Shown: positions 44,387-56,168 of the stretch, in pieces
How the letters are laid out: each line of letters starts with the position of its first letter
Position numbering within the stretch: position 1 is the stretch's first letter
DNA from: Enterococcus casseliflavus NBRC 100478
Lineage (GTDB): Bacteria > Bacillota > Bacilli > Lactobacillales > Enterococcaceae
DNA length: 64,000 nt
Assembly: GCF_001544095.1 (NCBI RefSeq)
Contig: NZ_BCPT01000001.1
Coordinates: forward strand, 339,601-403,600
Reading direction: 5' to 3'
Notes under the pieces: generated by a model
What the model was told of the DNA's origin: nothing
Databases searched by the model: none
Seen by the model: only the letters and a program-made list of their open reading frames with translations
Position numbers and translations under genes: made by a program

Positions 44387-44749
44387 GATACTCCCCATTT
44401 CCGTCTCGATTTTCAAAAAATTTGATGCGCTTTTTTGTCCGCTTTCTCGCTATTGTTCCGTGCGAATCGTCGCTGCTATCTTTTACTTCTTTTATCTTCT
44501 CATAAATTGCCAGCGTTTTCTTCTGAAATCGTGAAATCCTTACTGATTTGCTTCGAGTTTTTAAGTTTCTTAAGCAATCAAGCTGCCGCAAGAACCACAG
44601 CCTGATCGTGTCCTCTAACCCAACGACACTTTCCAAAAGCTTTTCCTTGCACAATTTCTGCTGCTCATGAATTCTATCCTGCTTTCTTTCAAATCTACTT
44701 GGTTCTTTGGTATACTGGGGATAGTTTATTTAGTGAGGGGTTTTTTGTA
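44387..44749. other. Intergenic region upstream of ktrB and the HAD gene
   Basis: This 363-base gap separates two divergent genes. A TATACT -10 element (44711-44716) probably serves the potassium channel gene on the plus strand. A basic minus-strand frame of 100 codons overlaps the HAD start but begins with TTG and resembles nothing I know. I found no c-di-AMP (ydaO) riboswitch pattern, which often precedes ktr genes, and no other RNA. Confidence 0.5.
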
Positions 44750-46156
44750 ATGAACTTTACCCGCTTTGCCCGCTTGACGCAGCGCAGGAGCAAGACGTTT
44801 ATTTCCCAGAATGTGTCTTCAATCCAAGTGATTGTTTTTTATTATATCGTGATGACAGTGGTCTCTTTGGGCCTTTTTTCACTCCCCTTCTTTCGAGAAC
44901 CCGGCTCTCATGTCGCGTTTATCGATCTGTTCTTTATGGCGGTCAGCACGGTCAGTGTCACTGGGCTGACTACTTTTCCGATCAATGATGTGTTTAACGA
45001 CCACGGGGTCATCTTGTTGGAAGTCCTCTTTCAAGTCGGCGGTTTAGGGATCATGATGATCTCGACCTTTTTTGCGATCGTCTCACGGCGCAAAATCAGT
45101 TTAAAGCAGCGCCAGTTGATCATGACGGATATGAATCAGCCTAAGCTTAGCGGGATCGTTCGGATGATCCGAACGACGTTTACCATCATTTTAGTTTGTC
45201 AGTTGGTAGCAGGTACGATCTTCGCTGTTTATTTTCATCTTTACGGCTATTATGACAATTGGCGAGACGCGATCTTTTATGGGTTTTATCAAGCGATTTC
45301 TGCTGTGACCAACTCAGGGTTTGACGTGACGGGCAATTCCATCTTGCCGTTTTCCCATGATTATTTCTTCCTGACGTGTATCATGATTTTGATTTTTATC
45401 GGGGGGATCGGATTTCCAGTAATTATGGACTTTCGGGAATGGGTCCTTTTTAAAATGAAAAAACAACGCCGCCGCTTGCCGTTTCGCTTTTCTTTATTCA
45501 CAAAAATTGCTGTTTTGGCTTTTGTGATCCTCTTTGTCGGCGGTACATTAGCGATCTTTTTCCTTGAGAAAGATTATTTGTTCAAAGATTACAGCTTTAG
45601 CGGTATGTGGATGAACAGCATGTTTTATTCCATGACAACGCGGAATGCTGGCCTACAGATCCATGACTTAGGCAACTTTCAAACCACGACGTTGATCGTT
45701 TTCTCCTTGCTGATGTTTATTGGTTGTAGTCCCAGCTCTGTTGGTGGCGGGATTCGGACGACGACCATTGCCATCATTGGGCTGTACCTCTATGCCTTCT
45801 TGAAAAGTGAGGACAATATCAATATCTTCGGTCGCCGGATCGATCAAGATGACGTCCGCAAATCAGTGGTAGTCTTCATGCTTTCGATGGGCATGTGCTT
45901 CTTTTGTGTCTTATTCTTGACCGCCATCGAGGATATCCCTTTGATCGCCATCATTGTTGAAGTTTCCTCGGCCTTTGGAACCACAGGGCTTTCTTTAGGA
46001 ATCACGGGCGATTTATCAACCATCGGCAAACTCGTGATTGCTCTTTTGATGTTTATCGGCCGTGTCGGTATGCTGTACACCTTGATGTTATTCGTACCAA
46101 AAGAAACACGTGACTTAGGCTACGAGTACCCAACGGAAAAAATCATTATCGGTTAA
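44750..46156 (+). CDS. ktrB: Potassium uptake channel subunit, TrkH/KtrB family
   Basis: This 468-residue K+ translocating membrane protein has four pore loops, each with its filter Gly: VSVTGLTTF, SAVTNSGFD, MTTRNAGLQ and AFGTTGLSLG. Eight transmembrane segments plus pore helices are visible. The N-terminal 30 residues are basic and cytoplasmic. The ATG at 44750 has GAGGGG upstream; the longer frame from 44699 passes through the likely promoter. KtrB needs a cytosolic regulatory subunit (KtrA/KtrC), which is not adjacent. A terminator follows. Confidence 0.92.
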   Translation: MNFTRFARLTQRRSKTFISQNVSSIQVIVFYYIVMTVVSLGLFSLPFFREPGSHVAFIDLFFMAVSTVSVTGLTTFPINDVFNDHGVILLEVLFQVGGLGIMMISTFFAIVSRRKISLKQRQLIMTDMNQPKLSGIVRMIRTTFTIILVCQLVAGTIFAVYFHLYGYYDNWRDAIFYGFYQAISAVTNSGFDVTGNSILPFSHDYFFLTCIMILIFIGGIGFPVIMDFREWVLFKMKKQRRRLPFRFSLFTKIAVLAFVILFVGGTLAIFFLEKDYLFKDYSFSGMWMNSMFYSMTTRNAGLQIHDLGNFQTTTLIVFSLLMFIGCSPSSVGGGIRTTTIAIIGLYLYAFLKSEDNINIFGRRIDQDDVRKSVVVFMLSMGMCFFCVLFLTAIEDIPLIAIIVEVSSAFGTTGLSLGITGDLSTIGKLVIALLMFIGRVGMLYTLMLFVPKETRDLGYEYPTEKIIIG

Positions 46157-46197
46157 AGCAACAGCAAACCTTCTGCCAGGTTTGCTGTTTTGCTTTT
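46157..46197 (+). terminator. Terminator after ktrB
   Basis: ACAGCAAACC pairs with GGTTTGCTGT, extended by AGCA/TGCT, followed by TTTT. It begins directly after the ktrB stop codon. Confidence 0.88.
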
Positions 46198-46276
46198 CAA
46201 GCCTTTGATCATCGCAAGTAAAAGAGCTATTTATCAGAATGGTCTTTGCAGAAATTTAAAGAATCGCAAAAGCAAT

Positions 46277-46305
46277 TTAACCTTTTTCTTGGTATATGGT
46301 ATGAT
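46277..46305 (+). promoter_or_regulatory. Probable murT-gatD promoter
   Basis: TTAACC (46277-46282), 17 bases, TATGAT (46300-46305), about 50 bases before the murT start codon. Confidence 0.6.
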
Positions 46306-46354
46306 AAATTGAATTTGCACAATGAAAGCATTCGCTCTAATGGAGGGTTACATT

Positions 46355-47704
46355 ATGGGAATACGAAGTCATCTGGCTGTTTCAGTCGGTAAGACCTCTC
46401 AATGGGTATTAAAGAACTTTTTCAAAGGCGGCTCAAGCCTGCCTGGTAAATTAGCATTAAAAGTTGATCCACATATATTAGATCATTTGGCGAAAGATTA
46501 CCAAGTCGTCGTGATCACAGGCACCAACGGCAAAACATTGACGACTGCCTTGACTGTCAATATTTTGCGCCAAGAATTTGATGAAGTATTGACGAACCCC
46601 ACCGGCGCCAATATGGTCCAAGGAATCGTTTCAACCTTTCTATCGGCACGCCCTAAAAAAGGCAAAAAATTTGCGGTTTTAGAAATCGATGAAGCCAGTC
46701 TCAGCAAAGTAACGAAGTACATCAAACCGGAATTGTTCGTTTTCACCAATATTTTCCGCGATCAAATGGACCGTTATGGCGAGATCTATACGACCTATAA
46801 AATGATCGTTGAAGGTGCCGCAAACTCACCAGAAGCTACGATCCTCTGCAATGGGGATTCGCCACTGTTCAATTCGGTAGCAACTGTCAATCCGCGGAAA
46901 TACTATGGATTTGATCATTTGCCAGATGAAGAGCAGATGGCCCATTACAATACGGATGGCGTGTTGTGTCCTGAGTGTCATCACATTTTACATTATAAAA
47001 TGATCACCTATGCCAATCTTGGAAAATACTACTGCCCAAATTGCGGCTTCCATCGACCAGAATTGGATTATAAACTGACGGAAATGACCGCAATGGACAA
47101 CACCTCTGCTGATTTTGTGATCGATGGCAATGACTATCGCATCGAAGTCGGCGGGATGTACAATGTCTACAATGCGCTGGCGGCAACTGCGGTTGCGGAA
47201 TATTATGGCGTAGCACCTGCAAAAATCAAATCTGGTTTGGCCTATGACGAAAAAGTCTTTGGTCGCCAAGAAGTGATCCGCATCGGGGACAAAGAATGTA
47301 CGTTAGTCTTAGTTAAAAACCCTGTTGGTTTGAACCAAGTCATCGATATGATCGGCCTGTCGCCCTATCCTTTCTCGCTAGTCAGCTTGTTGAATGCCAA
47401 CTACGCAGATGGGATCGACGTCAGCTGGATTTGGGATGGCGACCATGAAGCGTTTGCCGATATGGGGATTCCTCAAGTGATCGCTGGTGGTGATCGTCAC
47501 AAAGATATGGCGTTGCGGCTAAAAGTTGCGGGGATCCCTGAAGAAAAAATCATTGAAACCCCTGAACTTGATGACGTCATCAAGCAAATCTCAGACTTAC
47601 CAACAGAAAAAGTCTATATTTTAGCGACTTACACTGCAGTCTTGCAGCTACGCAAAAAGCTTGCGGAAAAAGGCTATATCAAAGGAGGAATGAGTCGTGA
47701 CTAA
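46355..47704 (+). CDS. murT: Lipid II isoglutaminyl synthase subunit MurT
   Basis: With GatD it amidates the D-Glu of lipid II to D-isoglutamine, a step needed for efficient cross-linking. The protein is a Mur-ligase homologue with the ATP loop [17 protein letters not shown] (about residue 55). A small zinc ribbon follows from the pairs CPECHH and CPNCGF (about 208-230). The C-terminal domain ends about residue 449. The ATG at 46355 has GGAGGG upstream and is preferred over an earlier frame start. The last eight bases overlap gatD. Confidence 0.95.
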   Translation: MGIRSHLAVSVGKTSQWVLKNFFKGGSSLPGKLALKVDPHILDHLAKDYQVVVITGTNGKTLTTALTVNILRQEFDEVLTNPTGANMVQGIVSTFLSARPKKGKKFAVLEIDEASLSKVTKYIKPELFVFTNIFRDQMDRYGEIYTTYKMIVEGAANSPEATILCNGDSPLFNSVATVNPRKYYGFDHLPDEEQMAHYNTDGVLCPECHHILHYKMITYANLGKYYCPNCGFHRPELDYKLTEMTAMDNTSADFVIDGNDYRIEVGGMYNVYNALAATAVAEYYGVAPAKIKSGLAYDEKVFGRQEVIRIGDKECTLVLVKNPVGLNQVIDMIGLSPYPFSLVSLLNANYADGIDVSWIWDGDHEAFADMGIPQVIAGGDRHKDMALRLKVAGIPEEKIIETPELDDVIKQISDLPTEKVYILATYTAVLQLRKKLAEKGYIKGGMSRD

Positions 47705-48368
47705 GTATCAACTGAATGTTGCCCACTTGTATGGAAATCTTTTGAATACTTATGGCGACAACGGCAATCTCTTGATGCTGCGCTACGTGGCCGAAAAACT
47801 AGGCGTGACCTTCAACGCAGAAGTCGTCAGCATTCACGAGCCCTTCGATCCTGAAAAATATGATCTCGTCTTCTTCGGTGGCGGGCAAGATTTTGAACAA
47901 GTGATCGTTTCACAAGATATCCAATCAAAAAAAGAAGCCCTGACCAGCTATATCGAAAATGATGGCGTCATGCTGGCGATCTGCGGCGGCTATCAATTAC
48001 TGGGTCATTACTACATCGGTGCCAACGGCGAAAAAATCAATGGGATCGGTGCCTTGGATCATTACACCTTAAGCCAAGAAAACAACCGGTTCATCGGTGA
48101 CATCGTGATCCACAATGAAGAATTCGATGAGACCTATTATGGCTTTGAAAACCATAATGGCCGTACTTTCTTAGGTAAAGGGGAAAAACCATTGGGGAAA
48201 GTCATCCAAGGACAAGGAAACAATGGCGAAGACCAAACGGAAGGCGTAGTTTACCGCAATGTGTTCGGCTCTTACTTCCACGGACCGCTCCTCGCAAGAA
48301 ATGAGCATCTGGCAGAGCGCTTGATCCGCACCGCCCTTGCCAATCGTTATGGCAACGTCGAAATTTAA
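47697..48368 (+). CDS. gatD: Lipid II isoglutaminyl synthase glutaminase subunit GatD
   Basis: This glutamine amidotransferase subunit provides ammonia to MurT. The nucleophile Cys lies in [14 protein letters not shown] (about residue 94) and the catalytic His in [12 protein letters not shown] (about 188). The length of 223 residues is below the usual 240 but the domain is complete. It overlaps murT by eight bases, so the subunits are made in step. A strong terminator follows. Confidence 0.95.
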   Translation: MTKYQLNVAHLYGNLLNTYGDNGNLLMLRYVAEKLGVTFNAEVVSIHEPFDPEKYDLVFFGGGQDFEQVIVSQDIQSKKEALTSYIENDGVMLAICGGYQLLGHYYIGANGEKINGIGALDHYTLSQENNRFIGDIVIHNEEFDETYYGFENHNGRTFLGKGEKPLGKVIQGQGNNGEDQTEGVVYRNVFGSYFHGPLLARNEHLAERLIRTALANRYGNVEI

Positions 48369-48382
48369 ATACACGTACGTAG

Positions 48383-48416
48383 CAAACAAACCTGTTTTTC
48401 GCAGGTTTGTTTTTTT
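48383..48416 (+). terminator. Terminator after gatD
   Basis: AAACAAACCTG pairs with CAGGTTTGTTT, with seven T. Confidence 0.95.
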
Positions 48417-48487
48417 ATGGGAAAATTCCCCGCAGTTGCAACTTCTTCTCTTTGTTTGCTTCTACGTTCCTATGCTTCCTCGCTTTA

Positions 48488-48516
48488 TTGTAACCGCTAT
48501 CTTTCTTTTCTATACT
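48488..48516 (+). promoter_or_regulatory. Promoter and candidate cre site of the alpha-glucoside PTS operon
   Basis: TTGTAA (48488-48493), 17 bases, TATACT (48511-48516). The segment TTGTAACCGCTATCT (48488-48502) agrees with the CcpA operator pattern WTGWAARCGYWWWCW at all but one position and overlaps the -35. Binding of CcpA here would repress the operon in the presence of glucose. Confidence 0.6.
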
Positions 48517-48555
48517 GAGGTTGTAGTAAAAATTGAAAGGAGATGTTAAGAAATT

Positions 48556-51493
<2,938 letters not shown>

Positions 51494-51556
51494 CCAGCGT
51501 TCTTCGCCTCCCCTCCTGGCTTTTCAGCTATACTTAATCAATAAGGAGGGGTTTTT

Positions 51557-52330
51557 GTGAAATTACAGTATTTGATTCAACAGCACCAATCAGAGTTAAG
51601 TGAACTTGATCGTGGCATTCTAAACTACATTCTTTCCAACGGCGACACCGTTCTATCTATGGGGATCGTCGAGCTATCCGAGCAGGTTCACGTCTCCAAG
51701 TCTTCTATTTTACGGTTGACGAAAAAACTTGGTTTTTCTGGCTATTCCGAGTTCAAATATTTTCTACGGCATCAGCAAGAACAGGCAACAACGATTTCGC
51801 AACAAAAAACGATTTTTGAAAAGCAACAAGAGGATATTTTCGCCACCCTCAACTATGTAAAAACGGTAGACTTAGCTGCCCTCAACCGCTTGTTTGACCG
51901 CAGCAAAACCATCTACTGCTACCCAACTGGGTTTTCCCAAAAGAAAGCACTGGAGGAGTTTTCCAAAATGATGCTTTCTATGGAAAAACGAGTGATCGTA
52001 TTGCCGAACAAAACGGAATTTGATATGGTCATGCCGATGATCACTGCCGAAGACTGTGTGATCATCGCCTCACTGAGCGGCGAAACAGAAAACGTCAAAG
52101 AGAATCTGACGACGTTTGCGATTCGTCAGATTCCCGTTTTGACATTGAGTGCGCCAGGAGATAATTATTTTGCTCGCCATTCAACGTTTCACCTGACCTA
52201 TTATTGCGATTTTTTTCAAATCGGTCGCAAGAAAATCCCTAGCCAGTCTTTGATCGGACTAAGCTGCTTGATTGATTATTTGATCCGTTCCTACGGACTA
52301 TTCACTTTACAGGAGGGCAACCATGACTAA
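51557..52330 (+). CDS. RpiR/MurR-family transcriptional regulator
   Basis: The protein has an N-terminal HTH_6 domain (about 1-75, GIVELSEQVHVSKSSILRLTKKLGFSGYSEFKYFL) and a C-terminal SIS sugar-phosphate-binding domain (about 110-240, with IASLSGETENVKENL). The 257 residues fit the family. It starts with GTG behind GGAGGGG. Its position after the PTS and GH4 genes suggests that it senses a phosphorylated alpha-glucoside or glucose 6-phosphate and controls that operon. It overlaps the next gene by eight bases. Confidence 0.9.
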   Translation: MKLQYLIQQHQSELSELDRGILNYILSNGDTVLSMGIVELSEQVHVSKSSILRLTKKLGFSGYSEFKYFLRHQQEQATTISQQKTIFEKQQEDIFATLNYVKTVDLAALNRLFDRSKTIYCYPTGFSQKKALEEFSKMMLSMEKRVIVLPNKTEFDMVMPMITAEDCVIIASLSGETENVKENLTTFAIRQIPVLTLSAPGDNYFARHSTFHLTYYCDFFQIGRKKIPSQSLIGLSCLIDYLIRSYGLFTLQEGNHD

Positions 52331-52763
52331 ACGAAAATGGGCGTTTCCATTGATTTTACTGAGTTATTGGCTTTTGATCGCCGGTGCTTACTATCTTTAT
52401 CTTTCCTTGACTGCCTTCAACCATGGGATGACCTTTGCCCAGTACCTCAACTCGCAACCGTTAGCCGCTTTAGGGGTCTTGTTAAGTAGTCTCCTTTTGC
52501 TGCAAGGGGCTTGCCTGTACTTTATTCAACGGTTTTCCATGAGTAAAAAAGGCCTTTTGGGTCAGTATTTATTCCTGATCTTCTTCCAGCAGTTGCTGAC
52601 AGCGAATGTAATCGGTGCAGGACTCGTCTTTTTTACAAGAAGAAGTCTTTCGAGTCAGGAGGAAAACGCAACTTGGGGCGAAAAGAGTTTTACCTACGGG
52701 GCATTAGCATTCATTCTTTTATTGAGTTTATTCTTTTTCCTCCTTGTTCGATCAGCGATTTAA
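52323..52763 (+). CDS. Small membrane protein of unknown function
   Basis: This 146-residue protein has four predicted helices (about residues 7-30, 42-66, 80-103, 118-142) and short loops. I do not recognise a family. It is translationally coupled to the RpiR-type regulator through an ATGA-like overlap of eight bases, so it is probably part of the alpha-glucoside operon. A signal-receiving or accessory membrane role is conceivable, but nothing in the residues shows it. Confidence 0.65.
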   Translation: MTKRKWAFPLILLSYWLLIAGAYYLYLSLTAFNHGMTFAQYLNSQPLAALGVLLSSLLLLQGACLYFIQRFSMSKKGLLGQYLFLIFFQQLLTANVIGAGLVFFTRRSLSSQEENATWGEKSFTYGALAFILLLSLFFFLLVRSAI

Positions 52764-52776
52764 CTTCCCCAAAAAG

Positions 52777-52806
52777 AAAAGCAGTGCCGATTGGCACTGC
52801 TTTTTT
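52777..52806. terminator. Bidirectional terminator between the alpha-glucoside operon and mapP
   Basis: A 12-bp stem (AAAAGCAGTGCC / GGCACTGCTTTT) with a GATT loop and T runs on both strands, ending both converging operons. Confidence 0.95.
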
Positions 52807-52819
52807 GCTGTCGCTTCTG

Positions 52820-53650
52820 CTAGTTTGGATCTGTTTTTGAAGCAAAAACCACTTTGATTCCAAAGTGATCGCTGACGATCGGAGTACGCGTTCCGTCAAA
52901 AACGACTTCATATTCCGTTGCTTGCAAGTCTTTGGATGCAAAAACATAATCGATCCGCAATGCTTCTCGATTGTCTTGCCAACCATCAATGGCTTTAACG
53001 ACAGAGGCTTCACCGATCGTTTCGGTAGCCGTTAAAAAGCTGTCTTGCAACTGTAAGGAGCTGTCAAGGACGAGTTGATGACCAGAGCTGGCCGCATCGT
53101 TGTTGAAATCTCCTAGGATCAATAAGGTATCTGCCCGTTCTGCTAAAAATGCTTCTGTCTGTTGCCACTCGTAGGCAAATTTACCGTCTTGCCACCAAGA
53201 AAAATGACAGCTAACGACTTGTACGATCTGTCCATCGGCTTCAGTCACGCCGCTCAGGTTTTTGCGTGTGGTATGATCCCAGACATCCGTGGCTTGTGAA
53301 GCAAGGTATTCTTTGGCAATGATGGGCTGTTTGGACAATAAGGCATTGCCTTCGTGGTAAATGTCATAGCCTACGTGACTGTAGGTCCATGACCAGTAGT
53401 AATCACAGTCTAACAGTTGCAGTTCTTCCACTAGGCGTAAAGCAAAATTGTCCTCCTTGATTTCCACCAGCGTATCTGTGGGGCAATATAGCCCATCAGG
53501 AACGATGGTTTGAGCAGCGATCGTTTGGTTGACTTCTTGCAAGGCGATGATGTCATAGTCGCCTGTTGCAATCTCTTGTGCGATCATCTTGCATTTTTCT
53601 AGCTGATTTTCTTCTAACCAGCTATGGGTGTTCAATGTTAATACCTTCAT
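52820..53650 (-). CDS. mapP: Endonuclease/exonuclease/phosphatase-family protein, probable maltose 6'-phosphate phosphatase MapP
   Basis: This 276-residue metal-dependent phosphatase of the EEP fold has its metal and catalytic residues in LTLNTHSW, IALQEVNQ, SCHFSWW, LILGDFNNDA, RIDYVFASKD and SDHFGI. In E. faecalis a protein of this family encoded next to malT was shown to remove the phosphate from maltose 6'-phosphate, leaving maltose for phosphorolysis. The same neighbourhood here, directly downstream of malT on the same strand, makes this the best assignment. A hairpin lies between malT and this gene, so its expression may be partly uncoupled. Confidence 0.85.
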   Translation of the reverse strand: MKVLTLNTHSWLEENQLEKCKMIAQEIATGDYDIIALQEVNQTIAAQTIVPDGLYCPTDTLVEIKEDNFALRLVEELQLLDCDYYWSWTYSHVGYDIYHEGNALLSKQPIIAKEYLASQATDVWDHTTRKNLSGVTEADGQIVQVVSCHFSWWQDGKFAYEWQQTEAFLAERADTLLILGDFNNDAASSGHQLVLDSSLQLQDSFLTATETIGEASVVKAIDGWQDNREALRIDYVFASKDLQATEYEVVFDGTRTPIVSDHFGIKVVFASKTDPN

Positions 53651-53705
53651 GAATAAGGCTCCTTCTCTCGGTTTGCTTGTACGATTCCTTTAAAAAATAA
53701 AAGAG

Positions 53706-53740
53706 AGCGGGTCAACAAAAGAGTCGACCCGCTTGTCATT
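53706..53740 (-). terminator. Hairpin between malT and mapP, possible partial terminator
   Basis: AGCGGGTC pairs with GACCCGCT (8 bp, GC-rich). On the minus strand CTCTTTTATTTTTT follows. The interrupted T run suggests partial termination that would lower mapP relative to malT. Confidence 0.6.
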
Positions 53741-53743
53741 TTA

Positions 53744-55918
53744 TTATAGTTTTACGATTCCAACAACTGCGGCTGCTTGTTGCTTGCCGATTTGGGTCAA
53801 TTCAAAGGAATCGATTTGATCGCTGTTGGTCAACACTACAACGATGGTGGTGTCTTTGCCAGCAGCACTTACTGCAGCGAGATCCATCTCCGCTAACTTG
53901 TCACCCACCGCCACTTGTTGTCCTTCAGTGACAGCTACCGTAAAGGGGGCACCGTTTAAGTCAACAGTATCTAAGCCCATGTGAACCAATATTTCGATGC
54001 CTTCATCAGAAAGCAAGCCAATCGCATGTTTCGTTGGGAAGATGTTGGTGACTTTCCCGCTGATTGGTGCGACAACTGTCGTCTGCTCTGGACGCACGCC
54101 ATAACCGTCACCCATCATTTTTTCCGCAAATACTTGGTCTTTGACAGAGGTGATCGGCATCACTTCTCCAGTGGCAACGGCAGCTAGTTCAGCTGTCACG
54201 CCTTGGCTTTGGTGGGTAGTGGTTTCTACTGGTGCTTGACTAGCCGTCGGTTCGGGAATCGTGACACCAGAATCTAAGATATCTTGAATGTCTGATTTTA
54301 AGACATCTGCTTTCGGTCCATAAACTGCTTGCACACCGTTGTCTTTTACGATCAAGCCTAAAGCCCCTGCGGCTTTCCATGCTTTTTCATCGCCGACCGC
54401 TTCTCGATTTTTCACAGAGACCCGTAAACGGGTCATACATGCATCAACGTCGGCGATATTTTCACGTCCGCCTAATAAATGAATGATTTTCACGACTTGC
54501 GAATCTGGGTTCAAATTGCCATCCGCCGAAGCTGTTGCTGGCGCATCGCTGGCTCCTTCTGTTTCGTAGTTGCCGTTTCTACCTGGTGTTGCAAAGTTGA
54601 ATTTTTTGATCAAGAAGTTGGCCAAGAAATACATCCCAACACCAAAGACGATGGTCACTAACACAAAGTTGATCAAATCTTGTCCTAAGCCGGCATTGAT
54701 CGCCATTGGAGTACGGGTCAACAACTCGATATTCCCAAAAGAGTGGACCCGTAAGTTGACGATATCCGCCATCGCAAACGCAGCCCCTTGTACGACTGCA
54801 TAAACGATGTAAAGCGGTACGGCAGCAAACATAAACATGAACTCCAACGGTTCCGTTACCCCTGTCAAGAAGACAGCGATAGCAGCTGATAAATACATAG
54901 AGGTATATTTGTGCCGTTTGTCCGCATCGACATTGCGATACATGGCATAAGACAAGCCCATCAAGATCCCAGATGAACCAATCATTTGTCCAACTTTAAA
55001 GCGGGCAGGAACAAAGTTTTCCAATAAAAATTGATATTGTGACGTATCGCCAGCATTGCGCATATTCACTAGATCTGTTGCCCAAGCAAGCCATAGTGGG
55101 TCTTGTCCAAAGACTTGGGTGCCGGCTTGTGCGCCAGAAAGAATCGTGTAAGTTCCACCTAATTCGGTGTAATTGATCGGGATCGTCAACATGTGATGCA
55201 GCCCGAATGGTAAGAGCAGCCGCTCCAAGGTTCCAAATAAGAACGGTGCTAAAACGGGCGCACTTTCTTGTGATTGTGCGATCCATAAACCGAAGTTGTT
55301 GATGCCTGCCTGAATGTAAGGCCAAACGATCGATAACACTAATGCGACGACTACTGAACGGGCGATCACTACGAAAGGTACGAAGCGTTTGCCGTTAAAG
55401 AAGGAAAGCGCATCCGGTAATTTGCGGAAATTATAGTATTTGTTGTAAGCTGTTGCTCCCACAAAACCAGCGATGATCCCAACAAAGACACCCATGTTCA
55501 AAGCAGGTGCTTCTAATACACTAGTAAAGAAGCCGTCGATCATGATCTTCGTCCCAAACAACGTATGGGTAAAGGCGCCTTCTTCGGTTAACATCGCGCT
55601 CGTCACGCCAAAGATCGAACCAGTGATCCGATTGATCAAAATAAAGGCGATCCCAGCAGCAAATGCCCCACCAGCTCGCTCTTTAGCCCAACTACCACCA
55701 ATAGCTAATGCAAATAATAAATGCAGGTTACCAATAATTGCCCAACCAATGTTTTCAATGACGCCTCCTGTAGTGATCAAAAATGCCCAGTCGGCATTGA
55801 TCATTGGGATCGTTTTCCCAATACTGATCATCAAACCAGCGGCTGGCATAACAGCGACAACCACCATTAGCGCTTTTCCGAATTTTTGCCAAAATTCGAA
55901 GCTCAATAATTTTTTCAT
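53744..55918 (-). CDS. malT: PTS maltose transporter EIICBA (MalT-like)
   Basis: This 724-residue three-domain PTS permease is of the glucose superfamily. The EIIC membrane domain (about 1-430) contains PFGLHHMLTIPINYTELGG and VTEPLEFMFMFAAVP. EIIB (about 465-550) has its phosphorylated Cys in DACMTRLRVSVKN. EIIA (about 585-724) has the phosphorylated His in EILVHMGLDTVDL. In E. faecalis MalT imports maltose as maltose 6'-phosphate. The divergent malP gene, the downstream mapP gene and two MalR-type operators support the same role. Its EIIA domain could also serve the neighbouring EIIBC. Confidence 0.92.
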   Translation of the reverse strand: MKKLLSFEFWQKFGKALMVVVAVMPAAGLMISIGKTIPMINADWAFLITTGGVIENIGWAIIGNLHLLFALAIGGSWAKERAGGAFAAGIAFILINRITGSIFGVTSAMLTEEGAFTHTLFGTKIMIDGFFTSVLEAPALNMGVFVGIIAGFVGATAYNKYYNFRKLPDALSFFNGKRFVPFVVIARSVVVALVLSIVWPYIQAGINNFGLWIAQSQESAPVLAPFLFGTLERLLLPFGLHHMLTIPINYTELGGTYTILSGAQAGTQVFGQDPLWLAWATDLVNMRNAGDTSQYQFLLENFVPARFKVGQMIGSSGILMGLSYAMYRNVDADKRHKYTSMYLSAAIAVFLTGVTEPLEFMFMFAAVPLYIVYAVVQGAAFAMADIVNLRVHSFGNIELLTRTPMAINAGLGQDLINFVLVTIVFGVGMYFLANFLIKKFNFATPGRNGNYETEGASDAPATASADGNLNPDSQVVKIIHLLGGRENIADVDACMTRLRVSVKNREAVGDEKAWKAAGALGLIVKDNGVQAVYGPKADVLKSDIQDILDSGVTIPEPTASQAPVETTTHQSQGVTAELAAVATGEVMPITSVKDQVFAEKMMGDGYGVRPEQTTVVAPISGKVTNIFPTKHAIGLLSDEGIEILVHMGLDTVDLNGAPFTVAVTEGQQVAVGDKLAEMDLAAVSAAGKDTTIVVVLTNSDQIDSFELTQIGKQQAAAVVGIVKL

Positions 55919-55948
55919 CTTCCTTCTTCCTTCCCTGAATCGATTTAC

Positions 55949-56000
55949 GCAATCGGTTTCTTAATGATTTCATTCTAACGGAGAAAAAAGATTTTGTAAA
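55949..56000 (-). promoter_or_regulatory. malT promoter with MalR-type operator
   Basis: Minus strand TTTACA (55995-56000), 17 bases, TAGAAT (55972-55977). A LacI-type half-palindrome, plus-strand GCAATCGGTTTC (55949-55960), lies a few bases downstream of the expected start point. It resembles the malP operator and should allow MalR repression. Confidence 0.7.
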
Positions 56001-56107
56001 CCCAGAAATATCAAAAGGGATTCTATTCGCTTTTCACCTTTATATAACTGAATCTCTCTTTCTCGATGTTTCCTAATAGGAAATTCTTTATACGCAACAA
56101 CTTTCAC

Positions 56108-56136
56108 TTGACGATGCAATCGTTTGCGCTTATGAT
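56108..56136 (+). promoter_or_regulatory. malP promoter with MalR-type operator
   Basis: TTGACG (56108-56113), 17 bases, TATGAT (56131-56136). The spacer contains the palindrome GCAA-TCGT-TTGC (56116-56127), a typical LacI-family operator. A repressor bound there would block RNA polymerase directly. The LacI-type regulator encoded after malP is the natural candidate. Confidence 0.82.
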
Positions 56137-56168
56137 AGAGATATCAAAAAGATTCTGGAGGGACTTTC

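Noticed and set aside
44558..44574. Possible fourth CiaR box (TTTAAG...CTTAAG) upstream of ktrB
   Set aside because: The two half-sites are separated by three bases instead of five and there is no -10 element at 10 bp.
44352..44654. Basic 100-codon minus-strand frame between ktrB and the Cof-type HAD gene
   Set aside because: It begins with TTG without a clear ribosome binding site, overlaps the true start of the HAD gene in another frame and resembles no family I know. Most likely not a gene.
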